A DNA stretch of 64,000 nt, taken from assembly GCF_003672135.1 (NCBI RefSeq), contig NC_039519.1, positions 558,001-622,000 of the forward strand. Direction: 5' to 3'. Each line of letters opens with the position of its first letter. The first letter of the stretch is position 1. The translations under genes were made by a program, and so were the position numbers. Shown piece after piece: positions 1 to 11,133 of the stretch. The notes beneath the pieces were generated by a model, which had not been told where the DNA came from, did no database searches, and was given only the letters and a program-made list of their open reading frames with translations. The DNA is from Ooceraea biroi. Taxonomy: Eukaryota > Arthropoda > Insecta > Hymenoptera > Formicidae.

Positions 1-173
1 TTACCGCACCCCGCGTACTCTCCGGACATTGCTCCATGCGATTATTATTTGTTCCGGTGGATGCAACACGCTTTAGAGGATGCACACTTTGATAATTTGG
101 AAAAAGTGCGAAAATTCGTCGACGAATGGACCAACTGAAAAGAAGAGTGATTTTATCGTGGTGGAGTCCATCT
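1..173 (+). pseudogene. Mariner transposase, C-terminal fragment (M1 unit 1, cut by window edge)
   Basis: The fragment reads from the LPHPAYSPD segment through the third catalytic aspartate (APCDYYLF context) to FVDEWTN. In-frame TGA codons at 136-138 and 148-150 interrupt the C-terminal tail, and both recur in every M1 copy of the window. An extra ATT triplet near 48-56 gives CDYYLF where the third unit has CDYLF. At 174-182 the sequence switches to the helix-turn-helix region of the next unit, so the last 15 or so residues are missing. Confidence 0.85.
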
Positions 174-869
174 CTTGCCAGAGCATTAAATGTTGATCGT
201 ACAACAGTTACGAAACATTTACATGAAATGGGAAAAATTCAGAAAGAAGGGAAATGGGTTTCACATCAATTATCGGAAAGTGCCATTGCGAACCGGTTGA
301 ACATTTGCATTTCGTTGATCGCCAGGCAAAAAAAGAAGAGTCTTGTCTCGGATTGTTACTGGGGATGAAAAGTGGATCTATTTTGATAATCCGAAACGCA
401 GAAAATCATGGGTGGATCCAGGCGAGCCATCAACATCCACTCCGAGACGCAATATTGACGGTTCAAAAGTAATGCTCTGTATTTGGTGGGATAGTGTACT
501 ATGAGCTGTTAAATCCGCACGAGACTGTCACGGCTGATCGTTATCGACACCAATTGTACAAGTTGAAGCAAGCATTGGACCAAAAACGACCACCAATTGC
601 GAGTAAACGACGGAAAGTGATTCTTCTTCGTGCAAGGCTCGACCTCACGTTGCGTTATCAGTGAAAGAAACACTATTAGAGCTTGAATGGGAAGTCTTAC
701 CGCACCCCGCGTACTCTCCGGACATTGCTCCATGCGATTATTATTTGTTCCGGTGGATGCAACACGCTTTAGAGGATACACACTTTGATAATTTAGAAGA
801 AGTGCGAAAATTCGTCGACGAATGGACCAACTGAAAAGAAGAGTGATTTTATCGTGGTGGAATCCATCT
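174..869 (+). pseudogene. Mariner transposase, N-truncated internal unit (M1 unit 2)
   Basis: The unit opens in the second helix-turn-helix (ARALNVDRTTVTKHLHEMG) and runs through GDEKWIYFDNPKRR (first catalytic Asp), ARPHVALSVKETLL and SPDIAPCDYYLF (third Asp). Lesions: a frameshift at the A-run 328-334, a one-base loss near 495 just after CIWWDS, a private one-base loss near 631 in the RDKARPH codons, and TGA stops in the tail. The residue normally seen as HDN around the second Asp reads RDK in the other units. It cannot encode a working enzyme. Confidence 0.85.
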
Positions 870-1618
870 CTTGCCAGAGCATTAAATGTTGATCGTACAA
901 CAGTTACGAAACATTTACATGAAATGGGAAAAATTCAGAAAGAAGGGAAATGGGTTTCACATCAATTATCGGAAAGTGCCATTGCGAACCGGTTGAACAT
1001 TTGCATTTCGTTGATCGCCAGGCAAAAAAAGAAGAGTCTTGTCTCGGATTGTTACTGGGGATGAAAAGTGGATCTATTTTGATAATCCGAAACGCAGAAA
1101 ATCATGGGTGGATCCAGGCGAGCCATCAACATCCACTCCGAGACGCAATATTGACGGTTCAAAAGTAATGCTCTGTATTTGGTGGGATAGTGTACTATGA
1201 GCTGTTAAATCCGCACGAGACTGTCACGGCTGATCGTTATCGACACCAATTGTACAAGTTGAAGCAAGCATTGGACCAAAAACGACCACCAATTGCGAGT
1301 AAACGACGGAAAGTGATTCTTTTTCGTGACAAGGCTCGACCTCACGTTGCGTTATCAGTGAAAGAAACACTATTAGAGCTTGAACGGGAAGTCTTACCGC
1401 ACCCCGCGTATTCTCCGGACATTGCTCCATGCGATTATTTGTTCCGGTGGATGCAACACGCTTTAGAGGATACACACTTTGATAATTTGGAAGAAGTGCG
1501 AAAATTCGTTGACGAATGGACCAACTGAAAAGAAGAGTGATTTTATCGTGGTGGAATCCATCTCTTGGCAGAAAGATGGGAAAAAGTTATAGAAAACGAA
1601 GGAAAATATTTGGATTAA
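870..1618 (+). pseudogene. Mariner transposase, N-truncated terminal unit (M1 unit 3)
   Basis: Same start point as unit 2 but it keeps the true C-terminus: after the two tail TGA codons the frame continues through AERWEKVIENEGKYLD to a TAA at 1616-1618. From the Asp of RDKARPH to that of APCDYLF there are 34 intervening residues, so it is DD34D. The A-run frameshift (1024-1030) and the loss after CIWWDS recur at the same places as in unit 2, so they predate the duplication. A 3' UTR and terminal inverted repeat follow. Confidence 0.88.
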
Positions 1619-1696
1619 GGTATTCATTCATTATCATATTTAAATACATGCGTTTTTGAGCAAAAAAACCCTCAAAACTAAATCACACCTCTAATA

Positions 1697-2975
1697 TTAC
1701 AAAGCGGTACGAAAAAGCAGGATCTCTCACTCAGGTTAAACATTTTATGAAATAATGAAATTTCAGCTGAGCACACGCCGTCCTGAGCTACTTTGAAGTC
1801 ATTTTTATATATAATAGCAGGAATATATGATATTATAGTTTATTTAATAAATTTTTTCTACATACAAACGATGCAACGTTTCTTTTTCAACATCTTTCTG
1901 TAAACGGGAGTTTCTTCAAATGAAAATATTGAATAGATATGTTATTATTTCAAGATAATGCAACAGTAATGGAGAGAGAGGGCACAACTCATAGCAGCGT
2001 GATAGTTTTACGTGCCTATCTCGTCGATAAGAATATTTTCAATTATCAAGTCTCAGTGTAGGTAAAATATGCAATTCTCATTCCAGTTTTGATGTGCCCA
2101 TTTCGTTAATAAGTAGAAAATAGTTTTCATTAGCTTTTCTATAATTCTCAATTACATGATTCAGCGCGATACGTATAATGTCTAATGTCCCAGGTAGGCC
2201 GCGTAATCTATCCGTCATTATTACGTGCACTTAATTTAGCTACAGAGATAGTCACTTAAATCGGGAAGGATTTACCGTTGTGCAACATGTGCATTACACA
2301 CTCAAACAAGTCGGGACTTACTCGTACATTAAAAGACTGGAACTTGGTCATTGGGGCATGCGATCGCTAAATTAACATTTACATCTTCCTTCGTGCTTCT
2401 TGCCCTGTTCGTTTTCTCCCGAGCGCAGGCAAGATTAATCTGCTTGTTATACAGCGTGAAATTATCTCGTCCCAGGTTCCAGCATGAAAGAATTCTCAAC
2501 ATCTGCTGCTAGCGCATCCGATATCGCGCCATCAAATTGAGTCTACCTTGCAATCTCGATAAATAATGCGTTATGAAAAGAGACATTTTCTAGTTAAAGA
2601 TTTTTATTTCAAATATGAGAATAATTAATCGCAACCATGATTTTGTCACTTAACGTTGAGATCATCTGCATGCAGTATCGCTTTGCCGGCAAATCAAGGA
2701 CGTTGGTCCAATGACGTTTTAGAACAATGCAGAGCGCGTTTAATTCGGTTTTCTCGGTCTCAGAACCGGCTTAACGTGTTCCTTCTGCGGATTTAAGGGG
2801 ACGTTCCACACACTCTCTCCAGTAGACGTACAGATGAACGTGTCCACGCCTTTCAGAGTGTTCGTCCAGTTAGTTATGTGCACGACTGATGACCGGCAAT
2901 TTCAAACGAACGGGTGCGTCCCGGTGTGTTTGAGGTGCTCAACGCACGCACGCGGTTTGACGGTGTGATGACACC
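1697..2975. other. Unassigned non-coding stretch
   Basis: No long open frame, terminal repeat or RNA signature seen. AT-rich to about 2700, then more balanced with scattered CpG up to the TTAA element. Probably intergenic or intronic. Confidence 0.4.
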
Positions 2976-2979
2976 TTAA

Positions 2980-4182
2980 GGGGGTATTCTAGTGTAAAAG
3001 CGGAATTTGTATGCTATTTTGGTGAATTTGTTTTGAAAAAAGTATAAGGTTTTTTGAGGCAGGGTTTTCCCTGCTTATTCATACATATTTGGTGTATGTT
3101 TCCAAATTTTTGTATTAGACAATAACTATAAATAAGCGCTGCACATGATATTAAATAAGAACATGAAAAAAAAGTTGGTCCATGGTTCCCATGATTTCAG
3201 CTGTTCTGCTCATCTGAAACAAAAAAGCCAAAGAGATTCTTAATTAGTATGAGTGTGGCTATAGCAGGTACCAGAATGAAAAAAAATGTTGAAAATTTAA
3301 AACATGACTTTATTGAGAAAATTAAGTTTCGATTTGTGCCATTTTTTTTCACCATTGAAGGGCTGTAGAAATTCCAAAAAACAATGTTTCGACTTGATTG
3401 TGGTAGGGGCTATAGCCACACATATACTGAAGATGTGTGGCAAAAGCCTGAGTCAATTGATTAACTGGTTTTTGAGATATCATGGGAACCAATTTGAAAA
3501 ACGTGGTTTCGAGAAAAACACGTTTAAAGTTTTTCATACTGATTACACAGAGATAATGTTACTTACGATCAATCGGCTAGTCCAGGGCCATACAGGGGAC
3601 ATTCCTCTTGTTCGTAGAAGTCCTGCAGAGCTGATCTCTCTTCCCTGCGATTCATTCTCTGATCTCGAGAGAAGGTAGTGGAGCGCCGCTCCGAGCGGGT
3701 GATACGAGCTTCGTTCCGGGAGTTGCGTACATCACCGCTTGCTGACCAATACTAACTCCCATCACGTTCATAAGTTTGAAAATTGGCATAAATCCTTTAT
3801 TGAAAATTATAACTGCCAAGAATGTTGCTATTTCAACAACTTTCACGCCAGCATGGAGATGTTTTGGAGCAAAAGTCCAAATCAATGAATTTAGAGATTC
3901 ATTGTACTATATAACCTGTACTATACAAAGGCTCCAATTCAAATGTACGACCTTCAAAGAATAACGATCTTCCGACCCTACCTAAAATACTAACACAATG
4001 TCTGTTGTGTGCCGCGCGGTCCAACCGCCGAGCGCGCGCCAGAGGTTATTTTCTATTAGGCGCTATTACTTTGTTAACTTTGCGAATCGGGCTAAATCTC
4101 GCAGACATATTTTCCATACCATATACTTGCAAAATATGCCAAAAAATTCGATTTTTCTGACATGCTACACTAGAATACCCCC
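2980..4182 (-). mobile_element. TTAA-flanked 1.2 kb transposon, copy 1 (Kolobok-like remnant)
   Basis: Flanked by TTAA on both sides (2976-2979, 4183-4186), with a 17 bp terminal inverted repeat GGGGGTATTCTAGTGTA. The interior holds the C-terminal end of a transposase on the minus strand (3569-3903). The rest, including an unrelated 125-codon open frame at 3304-3678, has no recognisable protein. TTAA duplication is used by piggyBac and Kolobok; the GGGGG termini and the transposase remnant fit Kolobok better. A 1203 bp copy with only a handful of differences by eye lies at 40460. Confidence 0.8.
3569..3903 (-). pseudogene. Kolobok/Mutator-like transposase, C-terminal remnant (copy 1)
   Basis: Minus-strand reading from NESLNSLIWTFAPKHLHAG through VKVVEIATFLAVIIFNKGF to VSIGQQAVMYA, then in another frame NSRNEARITRSERRS and finally EECPLYGPGLAD with a TGA at 3569-3571. 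This order (NES.N..W..APKHLH.G, VEIA, IFN.G, basic Arg-rich helix, LYGPG.AD at the end) is what I remember of the C-terminus of a widespread arthropod and cnidarian transposase family (Pfam Mutator-like domain; TTAA elements of this kind are called Kolobok). One frameshift lies near 3725-3735, and a stop sits just upstream of the NES motif. The family name is from memory; the frame-joined similarity is what the sequence shows. Confidence 0.65.
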
Positions 4183-5874
4183 TTAAACCGCTGCGCGCTG
4201 GAATGCTACAGAAATCGTACGCATGCATTCGTGCGCGTGCATATGCGCGTGTTTTTATACAAGATAAGCATACGTCCTTACGTTATATCGTTGCACATGT
4301 GTATATACACATACATATACACACGTATCTATGTTGATACGTTGAGTTCCATATGCATGTTGCATGTGCAAGCGCACTTATGTGTGCGCATCATCGCGAT
4401 GGTATTTATCTTAATATCTTTTTGCTGCGTTACGCTTTCGACGCCTATAACCTCACGCAGTATATTTTACGCCGAAGAAGATTTATGCACACGAGGTAAC
4501 ACATGCGAATTTATATATGCAAATTATGCGGACGCGTAAATCCGTGTTTATCGCTGTCGATCGGAAAGATCTGGTACAAGCCCCTTATGCAGAGACAGTT
4601 GTATTATTTTATTGCCCTGCATGTATGCGGAGTAATCGTTATGTTTTCCAGCAGTTTATCGGATGAGTATAAATACGTAAGTTATGTAAGAACGAATTTC
4701 CTGCCGCGCGAAATAATGTATTTAATTTCCCTCATCGTACTTGAATTTCACGATGGACACAATCGATAAATACTATTACTTGCTTCTGCAACGATTTGCT
4801 GAATAACATCACTTATTTTTACAACGTATCTTTTCGCGAAGAGGTAAAAAAATTGCCGCGGCGAATCGCCAGTGACAATTCCAGGCCATTCTCGTAATAG
4901 ATTAATTGAACGAGCTTCGGTCGTTTGTAGATTCAACTGAGTCATGCAATTACCTGAAAGGAGGATTTCCTGTTTAGGTCACGACATTAAGTGAGTGTTC
5001 GTAGATACGCTCTATTTTCCCGCTGGCACCGTGTCAGATTACTTCGTACATTCTGCATAATGCGCAGATTTAACAATTTCGCCAGCTCGGAACGTGCAGC
5101 TCGTCTTATCACGAGATCGTTTTATCATGAGTAATGAATATCGTATTATATTATGGCGATGAGTGGATGAACGTGATCGACAGCGTGCGTTTCACTCGAA
5201 CATCGCCAAGCTGAAAGACCTAATCTTCCGTTGTAAATAACTTGTATACATTTCATGCGCATACGTACAAAAAAATTACGCTGACGTCAATGATGACTTC
5301 ACCGAGCTATAAACTAATATTGTTAGTGCCAGGAAGTTACTAATAAAAGTTTTTAATGATTGATATTTACACAGATAAACACGCGCTGTTTACGTTTATA
5401 CATACGTTTTCGCTCAGGATCTATCAAGATATTCGCGATGAATAAAATACAGTACGATTTCTAATCTGATGGCTTGGCAACGTGACGTTGACTGGTATGA
5501 AGGAAGATAAGGGCTATCGTTATGTTTTTTATATAACTATAGAAAAATATTTATATAACTAAATAATATGACTGTGATGCATGGTGCATGTATGAGCTAT
5601 TTCTGTTTAACACATTCATCAAGTGTATTTTAGTTGACTTTCCATTTACGTCGATTGGATCATCAAAATTCCATAATATATCTATATAAATATTTTTAAA
5701 TTTTTATAAACTAAGGAATAAAACTAAAATATTTTTACAAATGCATTTTTTATCTGTTATGCTTTTCTATTATTATCAAGCAGTCATTATCTTGCAAATG
5801 TAAGTACTTGTCATAACAATTTATTACATGACGGTCATTGGTAATCGACGAAGCTTATACGAGAAGCTCAGTGT

Positions 5875-5890
5875 TGGTCACCGGTGACCA
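5875..5890. promoter_or_regulatory. 16 bp perfect palindrome with inverted GGTCA half-sites
   Basis: TGGTCACCGGTGACCA is a perfect palindrome: GGTCA and TGACC half-sites in inverted orientation, four bases apart. Inverted AGGTCA-type half-sites are typical of nuclear receptor response elements, but ecdysone elements usually have one base between them. Only the symmetry is directly supported. Confidence 0.2.
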
Positions 5891-7573
5891 TCATGATGAT
5901 AAATGTGTTGATGCGTATAGATTTTTAGGATAAAAACAAATAATAAATTTTTATAAAGAGTATCACGCGTGCGATAGAGCGACCTGAAGTGCCGAACAGT
6001 TAATATAATAAAACCGTAAACGCGCGATGGAAGGGTATTGTTGAAATCGCGCGTGTAAAATATATCGAGTGGCCAGTGTAACCCGGCACGCCGTATTGTA
6101 AGATTACGTAAATCATGTTAAGGAGCACCTTGCCTGGAAGGAATCCCATATATTACCCCGGCCCTAATATGCCCGTACGTGCGTGCATCCCTGATGGGTA
6201 CCCGGCTCCTTAAGATGATGCGATATAATCCTTCCATTCGTCCTTTGTCCCGAGTGTCTTATTTCCGGTTTACGTCCGTCATGTACAACTCCGTCGTAGC
6301 ATAAATACATGGTGATATATAGCTGTTGTGAAAGAAGTGAAACGATTTATTAAACATTGATATTTATATATACGTAAATGTTATAATATTTTATATATTA
6401 AATTTTATCATCACAGAATAAAAGTGACGTTTATTTGCCCAATATAGGAAATTAATTGAATAAACTTAAATTTAAAATAACTTCAACGGTTTTCAGTCAC
6501 GTATCTATCTCATAGAAATGATAACTTTCTCGAAATAACATATAATGCATATAAAACTAAAAGGATGTAGCAATTCCTAAGGAAACTCACCCATCGCGTA
6601 AAATTGCCTGCGTAAATTGTTTCTGCTGCAACTATAAATACAACGATTTCTCTTTAATATTAATTAATCGACCGGCCGACCAGTCGATTAGCAGAGATAT
6701 GGAGAAGTGCGTTGTGAGAACCACTGGCACGTTCTGCACGGCGAGAGCCTCCGTTAAAGGGTTAAAGGAAGGGAGTGTAACTCTCCGTTATCTCGGCGTG
6801 TTTCCGTCGGACGGCGGGCACGGGAGTAAGAGTAGGAGGAGCAGGGGGGAGGGGGGTGATTTCTCGAGGGTAGCAGAGGGACCGGGGGCTAGTTCTCCGG
6901 AGTCAAAAGAGGTCCGCAACGTTTTCATGATTTTCCCAGGCTAATTGTTATGCATGGCGCGCATCCCAGCCATTTAGCCTTTAAACTCCTCGACCTCTCT
7001 CTCTTTCCCCGTATTTCTCGCCTTCTCCTCCCTTCGCTCTCGCGTGCGTGCTGTTCCCCCTTTCGCACACGTTTCAGCGTACACGCGCGGCCTCCGGCAC
7101 GTTCCTTCCTTCGTCTTCCACCCGCGAGTGCCCAGCTGTTTATCTCGTGAAACATCGCCTCCAGAACACCGCACCCTGCAGAATTTTCCGACTACGTCAC
7201 TGGATCTCACGTTTCGCCGCGCAGCACCCCGTCGCATCTCCTTACTTTTTATTCCGCCTCATGGCACCGTGATAAGAACGCGCACGTGCTTCCGTACCCT
7301 GACGGAGGACGCCGCCGTTGGCGAAGGGATGACGGGTGTGACCTGCTCGCGGGCAAATATCTTCGGTAGTAACGGAGATTCTCCAAATACACTGTCATTC
7401 TTGTCATTTGACGGGCGTATATTTAAGTCGCGAACCTTTGCGTGATGTTACACGGGGATCTCTCTTTGAATATTGAATCTCTCTTTCAATATATCTTCGA
7501 TTCTCGTAAAGAGAGATAATAGTTTACTTGGACTTGTACGTTTATAAGAAGCGAGCAGACACATGTTCTTGTT

Positions 7574-7600
7574 AAAAGAAGTTCTCCGAGAACTTCTTTT
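7574..7600. other. Perfect 13 bp hairpin
   Basis: AAAAGAAGTTCTC, one central C, then the exact reverse complement of the first 13 bases. It lies in AT-rich DNA with no adjacent coding feature and ends in a T-run on both strands. Purpose unknown; the stem is too short for a microRNA precursor. Confidence 0.3.
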
Positions 7601-8518
7601 ATATTATATGTCAAACTCAGTACAGCATTACAGGATAAAATAATCTCTTTTGTTCCCTTTTTTATTAAACAACTGGCAAATGAAATATTCGTCCATTCCG
7701 CGTGATATAAACTAAATTGCAAGTACGTATTTGTAAATTATCGCTTCAATCCTTTCGGTGAACGTATTAAATATTACAGATATTCAAGCTTTCTTTCTTA
7801 TTGGAATTTTGATTTTATCGAGATAAGTAGGTTCTTAAGGTATAAGAACCCACGTTGTTCGCGAGAACCATTCATTACACCGGTCAATTGCATTGAAGTA
7901 CAAATTACGGATACCGTAAAGCACCGTTCATAAAACGGCCCGGTCATTTCGCAGTTAATGTACGCGCGGCGCGCGCATAGTTCGGTCACCGTATTTTTTA
8001 CGGCACACCATAGAAACCGCGCTCGCTTTCGGTTTCACCCAGGACGCAGGATCCAGCGCGAAGCGGAATATCTCTCGTTCGCCGATGCAAAGCGTCGTTA
8101 TTCTTTAAATCGCGCCTCCAGGAATCGTTTTACGTCGCACAAACGTATCGCTGAATTATTACGGCGGGCCGCACGCTCCGCGCAGATCGGTCATCGCGGT
8201 TTTCCTCGTGAAACGCACGCAGACCGCCGGTTGCGTGAGCAGTGCAGTATTGCTGTAAACTGTCGTGCGTTTCTCGGTTTGTCCCGAGTGCACGGTATAA
8301 CCAGCGTCGCGTGACGTCTCGCGTTGTAGTCGATATACCTCCCAGCGAGTGAAGACATTAAATAACAAAGCGCGTATCGGTACGCATCGGCGTGGAGCGA
8401 TCCTCGAGCGCGACAATGTTTCAGCGTTACGTTGACGAAATATTCGCATTAGGGCGTCTAATCGTTTCCGTTCGGTAAATCTTCGTCGTAAAGAAACGTC
8501 GTTGAAAAGAATAATATA

Positions 8519-9803
8519 TTGGGTTGGCCAAAAAAAAATTGCGTTTTTTTCCAATAGATGGACATACATGTCTTGAAATGCAACTAACTTCATTCTAAAC
8601 CGCAAATTCATTATGTAGGTTAACAACTCACAGTTCAAGCTTGTTTTACAAAAAGAAAGTACACGATTTCGTTAACAATTGTTTCTTTGCCGTCCATTTC
8701 AAAATGGAAAATCAAAAAGAACATTTTCCTCATATTTTCTTTTATTACTTCCGAAAAGGGAAAAACGCTGTGCGAGCTCGTAAAAAGTTATCTGATGTAT
8801 ATGGCGAAGATGCTTTAAAACTGCGGCAGTGTCAAAATTCGTTTACTAAATTTCGATCTGCAGATTTTAATGTGAAAGATGCACCACGCTCAGGAAGGCC
8901 AATCGAAATTGATGATGACAAAATAAAGGCACTGATCGATTCGAATCGGCGTTTAACGACACGAGAGATTGCTGAGAATCTTAACGTATCGAAATCGAGT
9001 GTTGAAAACCATTTAAAACGACTTGGATACATTAGTAAGCTCGATGTTTGGGTACCACATGAGCTCAAAGAAATTCATCTCACTAAGCGTATTGACATCT
9101 GCGATTCTCTTTTGAAACGTGAGGAAAATGATCCATTTTTGAGACGTATGATAACAGGCGACGAAAAATCGATCGTCCACAACAACGTCAAACGAAAAAG
9201 ATCGTGGAGCAAGCGTGATGAACCTGCTCAAAGCGCTTGAAAAGCAGATATTCACCAAAGAAAGATTATGCTGTCAGTCTGGTGGGACTTTAAAGGTATT
9301 GTGTATTTCGAGCTGCTTGCAAGGAATCAAACCATTAATTCAGACGTATACTGTCGTCAACTGGATTGCCATCAAACAGAAACGTCGAGAATTGGTGAAT
9401 CGCAAAGGTGTTGTGTTTCACCATGATAACGCTAGACCACGTACAAGTTTGGTCACTCGTGAAAAATTGTTGCAGCTTGGATGGGATGTGTTACCATGAT
9501 GTTACCACATCCACCATATTCGCCAGACCCGGCACCATCAGATTACCATTCGTTTCGTTCTTTGCAAAACGCCTTGAATGGTAAAACCTTGACTGCTGAT
9601 GAGGATATCAAATCGTTGTTGGAATTGTTTTTTGCTGAAAAAGATAAGAACTTTTTGAGCGCGGAATCATGAAGTTGCCTGAAAAATGGCAAAAGATAAT
9701 CAAACAAAATGGACAATATATTGTTTAATAAAGTTTTTGTTTCCCATGAAAAATTCGCCTTTTATTTATATAAAAAAACGCAATTACTTTTTGGCCAACC
9801 CAA
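8519..9803 (+). mobile_element. Mariner (family M2), copy 1
   Basis: 1285 bp element between TA dinucleotides (8517-8518, 9804-9805). Both ends begin TTGGGTTGGCCAAAAA; the left end has lost the GTA that the right end and copy 2 have after the A-run. The inside is a full-length but broken mariner transposase. A second copy starts 1325 bp downstream, separated by 40 bp of pure TA/TATTA sequence. Confidence 0.93.
8704..9728 (+). pseudogene. Mariner transposase, broken (M2 copy 1)
   Basis: Begins MENQKEHFPHIFFYYFRKG and carries the two N-terminal helix-turn-helix motifs (second: TTREIAENLNVSKSSVENHL), WVPHELKEIH, and the DD34D parts GDEK, HHDNARPRTS and SPDPAPSDYHSF. Lesions: Ser instead of Trp after GDEK, TGA at 9238-9240, a small deletion near 9366 that shifts frame within QLDELDAAIKQ-like sequence, an 11 bp duplication around 9487-9506 bringing in a stop after WDVLP, and a private one-base loss near 9650. 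The start is the ATG common to this subfamily. It cannot make transposase. Confidence 0.92.
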
Positions 9804-9843
9804 TATTATATATATTATATATTATATATTATATTAATATATA
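9804..9843. repeat. TA-rich spacer between tandem mariners
   Basis: Forty bases of TATTATATA-type simple sequence join the two M2 copies. It is a run of potential mariner TA targets and could have served as an insertion site or as the homology that drove the duplication. Confidence 0.7.
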
Positions 9844-11131
9844 TTGGGTTGGCCAAAAAGTAATTGCGTTTTTTTCCAATAGAAGGACATACATGTCTTG
9901 AAATGCAACTAACTTCATTCTAAACCGCAAATTCATTATGTAGGTTAACAACTCACAGTTCAAGCTTGTTTTACAAAAAGAAAGTACACGATTTCGTTAA
10001 CAATTGTTTCTTTGCCGTCCATTTCAAAATGGAAAATCAAAAAGAACATTTTCCTCATATTTTCTTTTATTACTTCCGAAAAGGGAAAAACGCTGTGCGA
10101 GCTCGTAAAAAGTTATCTGATGTATATGGCGAAGATGCTTTAAAACTGCGGCAGTGTCAAAATTCGTTTACTAAATTTCGATCTGCAGATTTTAATGTGA
10201 AAGATGCACCACGCTCAGGAAGGCCAATCGAAATTGATGATGACAAAATAAAGGCACTGATCGATTCGAATCGGCGTTTAACGACACGAGAGATTGCTGA
10301 GAATCTTAACGTATCGAAATCGAGTGTTGAAAACCATTTAAAACGACTTGGATACATTAGTAAGCTCGATGTTTGGGTACCACATGAGCTCAAAGAAATT
10401 CATCTCACTAAGCGTATTGACATCTGCGATTCTCTTTTGAAACGTGAGGAAAATGATCCATTTTTGAGACGTATGATAACAGGCGACGAAAAATCGATCG
10501 TCCACAACAACGTCAAACGAAAAAGATCGTGGAGCAAGCGTGATGAACCTGCTGAAAGCGCTTGAAAAGCAGATATTCACCAAAGAAAGATTATGCTGTC
10601 AGTCTGGTGGGACTTTAAAGGTATTGTGTATTTCGAGCTGCTTGCAAGGAATCAAACCATTCATTCAGACGTATACTGTCGTCAACTGGATTGCCATCAA
10701 ACAGAAACGTCGAGAATTGGTGAATCGCAAAGGTGTTGTGTTTCACCATGATAACGCTAGACCACGTACAAGTTTGGTCACTCGTGAAAAATTGTTGCAG
10801 CTTGGATGGGATGTGTTACCATGATGTTACCACATCCACCATATTCGCCAGACCCGGCACCATCAGATTACCATTCGTTTCGTTCTTTGCAAAACGCCTT
10901 GAATGGTAAAACCTTGACTGCTGATGAGGATATCAAATCGTTGTTGGAATTGTTTTTTGCTGAAAAAGATAAGAACTGTTTTGAGCGCGGAATCATGAAG
11001 TTGCCTGAAAAATGGCAAAAGATAATCAAACAAAATGGACAATATATTGTTTAATAAAGTTTTTGTTTCCCATGAAAAATTCGCCTTTTATTTATATAAA
11101 AAAAAACGCAATTACTTTTTGGCCAACCCAA
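9844..11131 (+). mobile_element. Mariner (family M2), copy 2
   Basis: 1288 bp, TA on both sides (9842-9843, 11132-11133), with near-perfect inverted termini starting TTGGGTTGGCCAAAAAGTAA. It repeats copy 1 with a period of exactly 1325 bp and very few substitutions, and shares all but one of the disabling changes of copy 1. That points to a recent duplication of an already dead element. Confidence 0.93.
10029..11054 (+). pseudogene. Mariner transposase, broken (M2 copy 2)
   Basis: Same gene as copy 1: same ATG, the same GDEKS substitution, the same TGA (10563-10565), the same frameshifting deletion and the same 11 bp duplication before HPPYSPD. It lacks the extra one-base loss of copy 1, so the C-terminus reads through KNCFERGIMKLPEKWQK to GQYIV and TAA at 11054. 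Confidence 0.92.
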
Positions 11132-11133
11132 TA

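Larger units (their letters stand above)
1..1694 (+). mobile_element. Mariner (family M1) tandem remnant, 3' end of an array
   Basis: Head-to-tail pieces of one DD34D mariner run from the window edge to a 3' terminal inverted repeat ending at 1694, followed by a TA (1695-1696), the mariner target dinucleotide. The terminal sequence is the reverse complement of the one opening the array at 43730 (TTAGGGGTGTGATTTAG), so this is the same family in the opposite orientation. Two internal junctions (174-182 and 870-878) join the last tenth of the transposase to the helix-turn-helix region of the next unit, giving units of 696 and 694 bp. The upstream part lies outside the window. Confidence 0.9.
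4187..8518. other. Unassigned stretch with one CpG-rich block
   Basis: AT-rich DNA without recognisable genes to about 6690, then a GC/CpG-rich, pyrimidine- or purine-skewed block (about 6690-7450) with open frames on both strands and no recognised domain, AT-rich again to 7930, and CpG-rich at 7950-8450. A 16 bp palindrome lies at 5875-5890 and a 27 bp hairpin at 7574-7600. The GC blocks could be promoters or 5' exons of an unseen gene, but nothing proves it. Confidence 0.35.

Noticed and set aside
3304..3678. 125-codon plus-strand frame inside the TTAA element, repeated at 40783
   Set aside because: It is duplicated only because the whole element is. It partly overlaps the reverse of the real transposase remnant and shows no motif.
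7574..7600. Heat-shock element in the GAAGTTCTCCGAGAACTTC hairpin
   Set aside because: The GAA/TTC blocks are one base apart rather than the two required for nGAAnnTTCn arrays.
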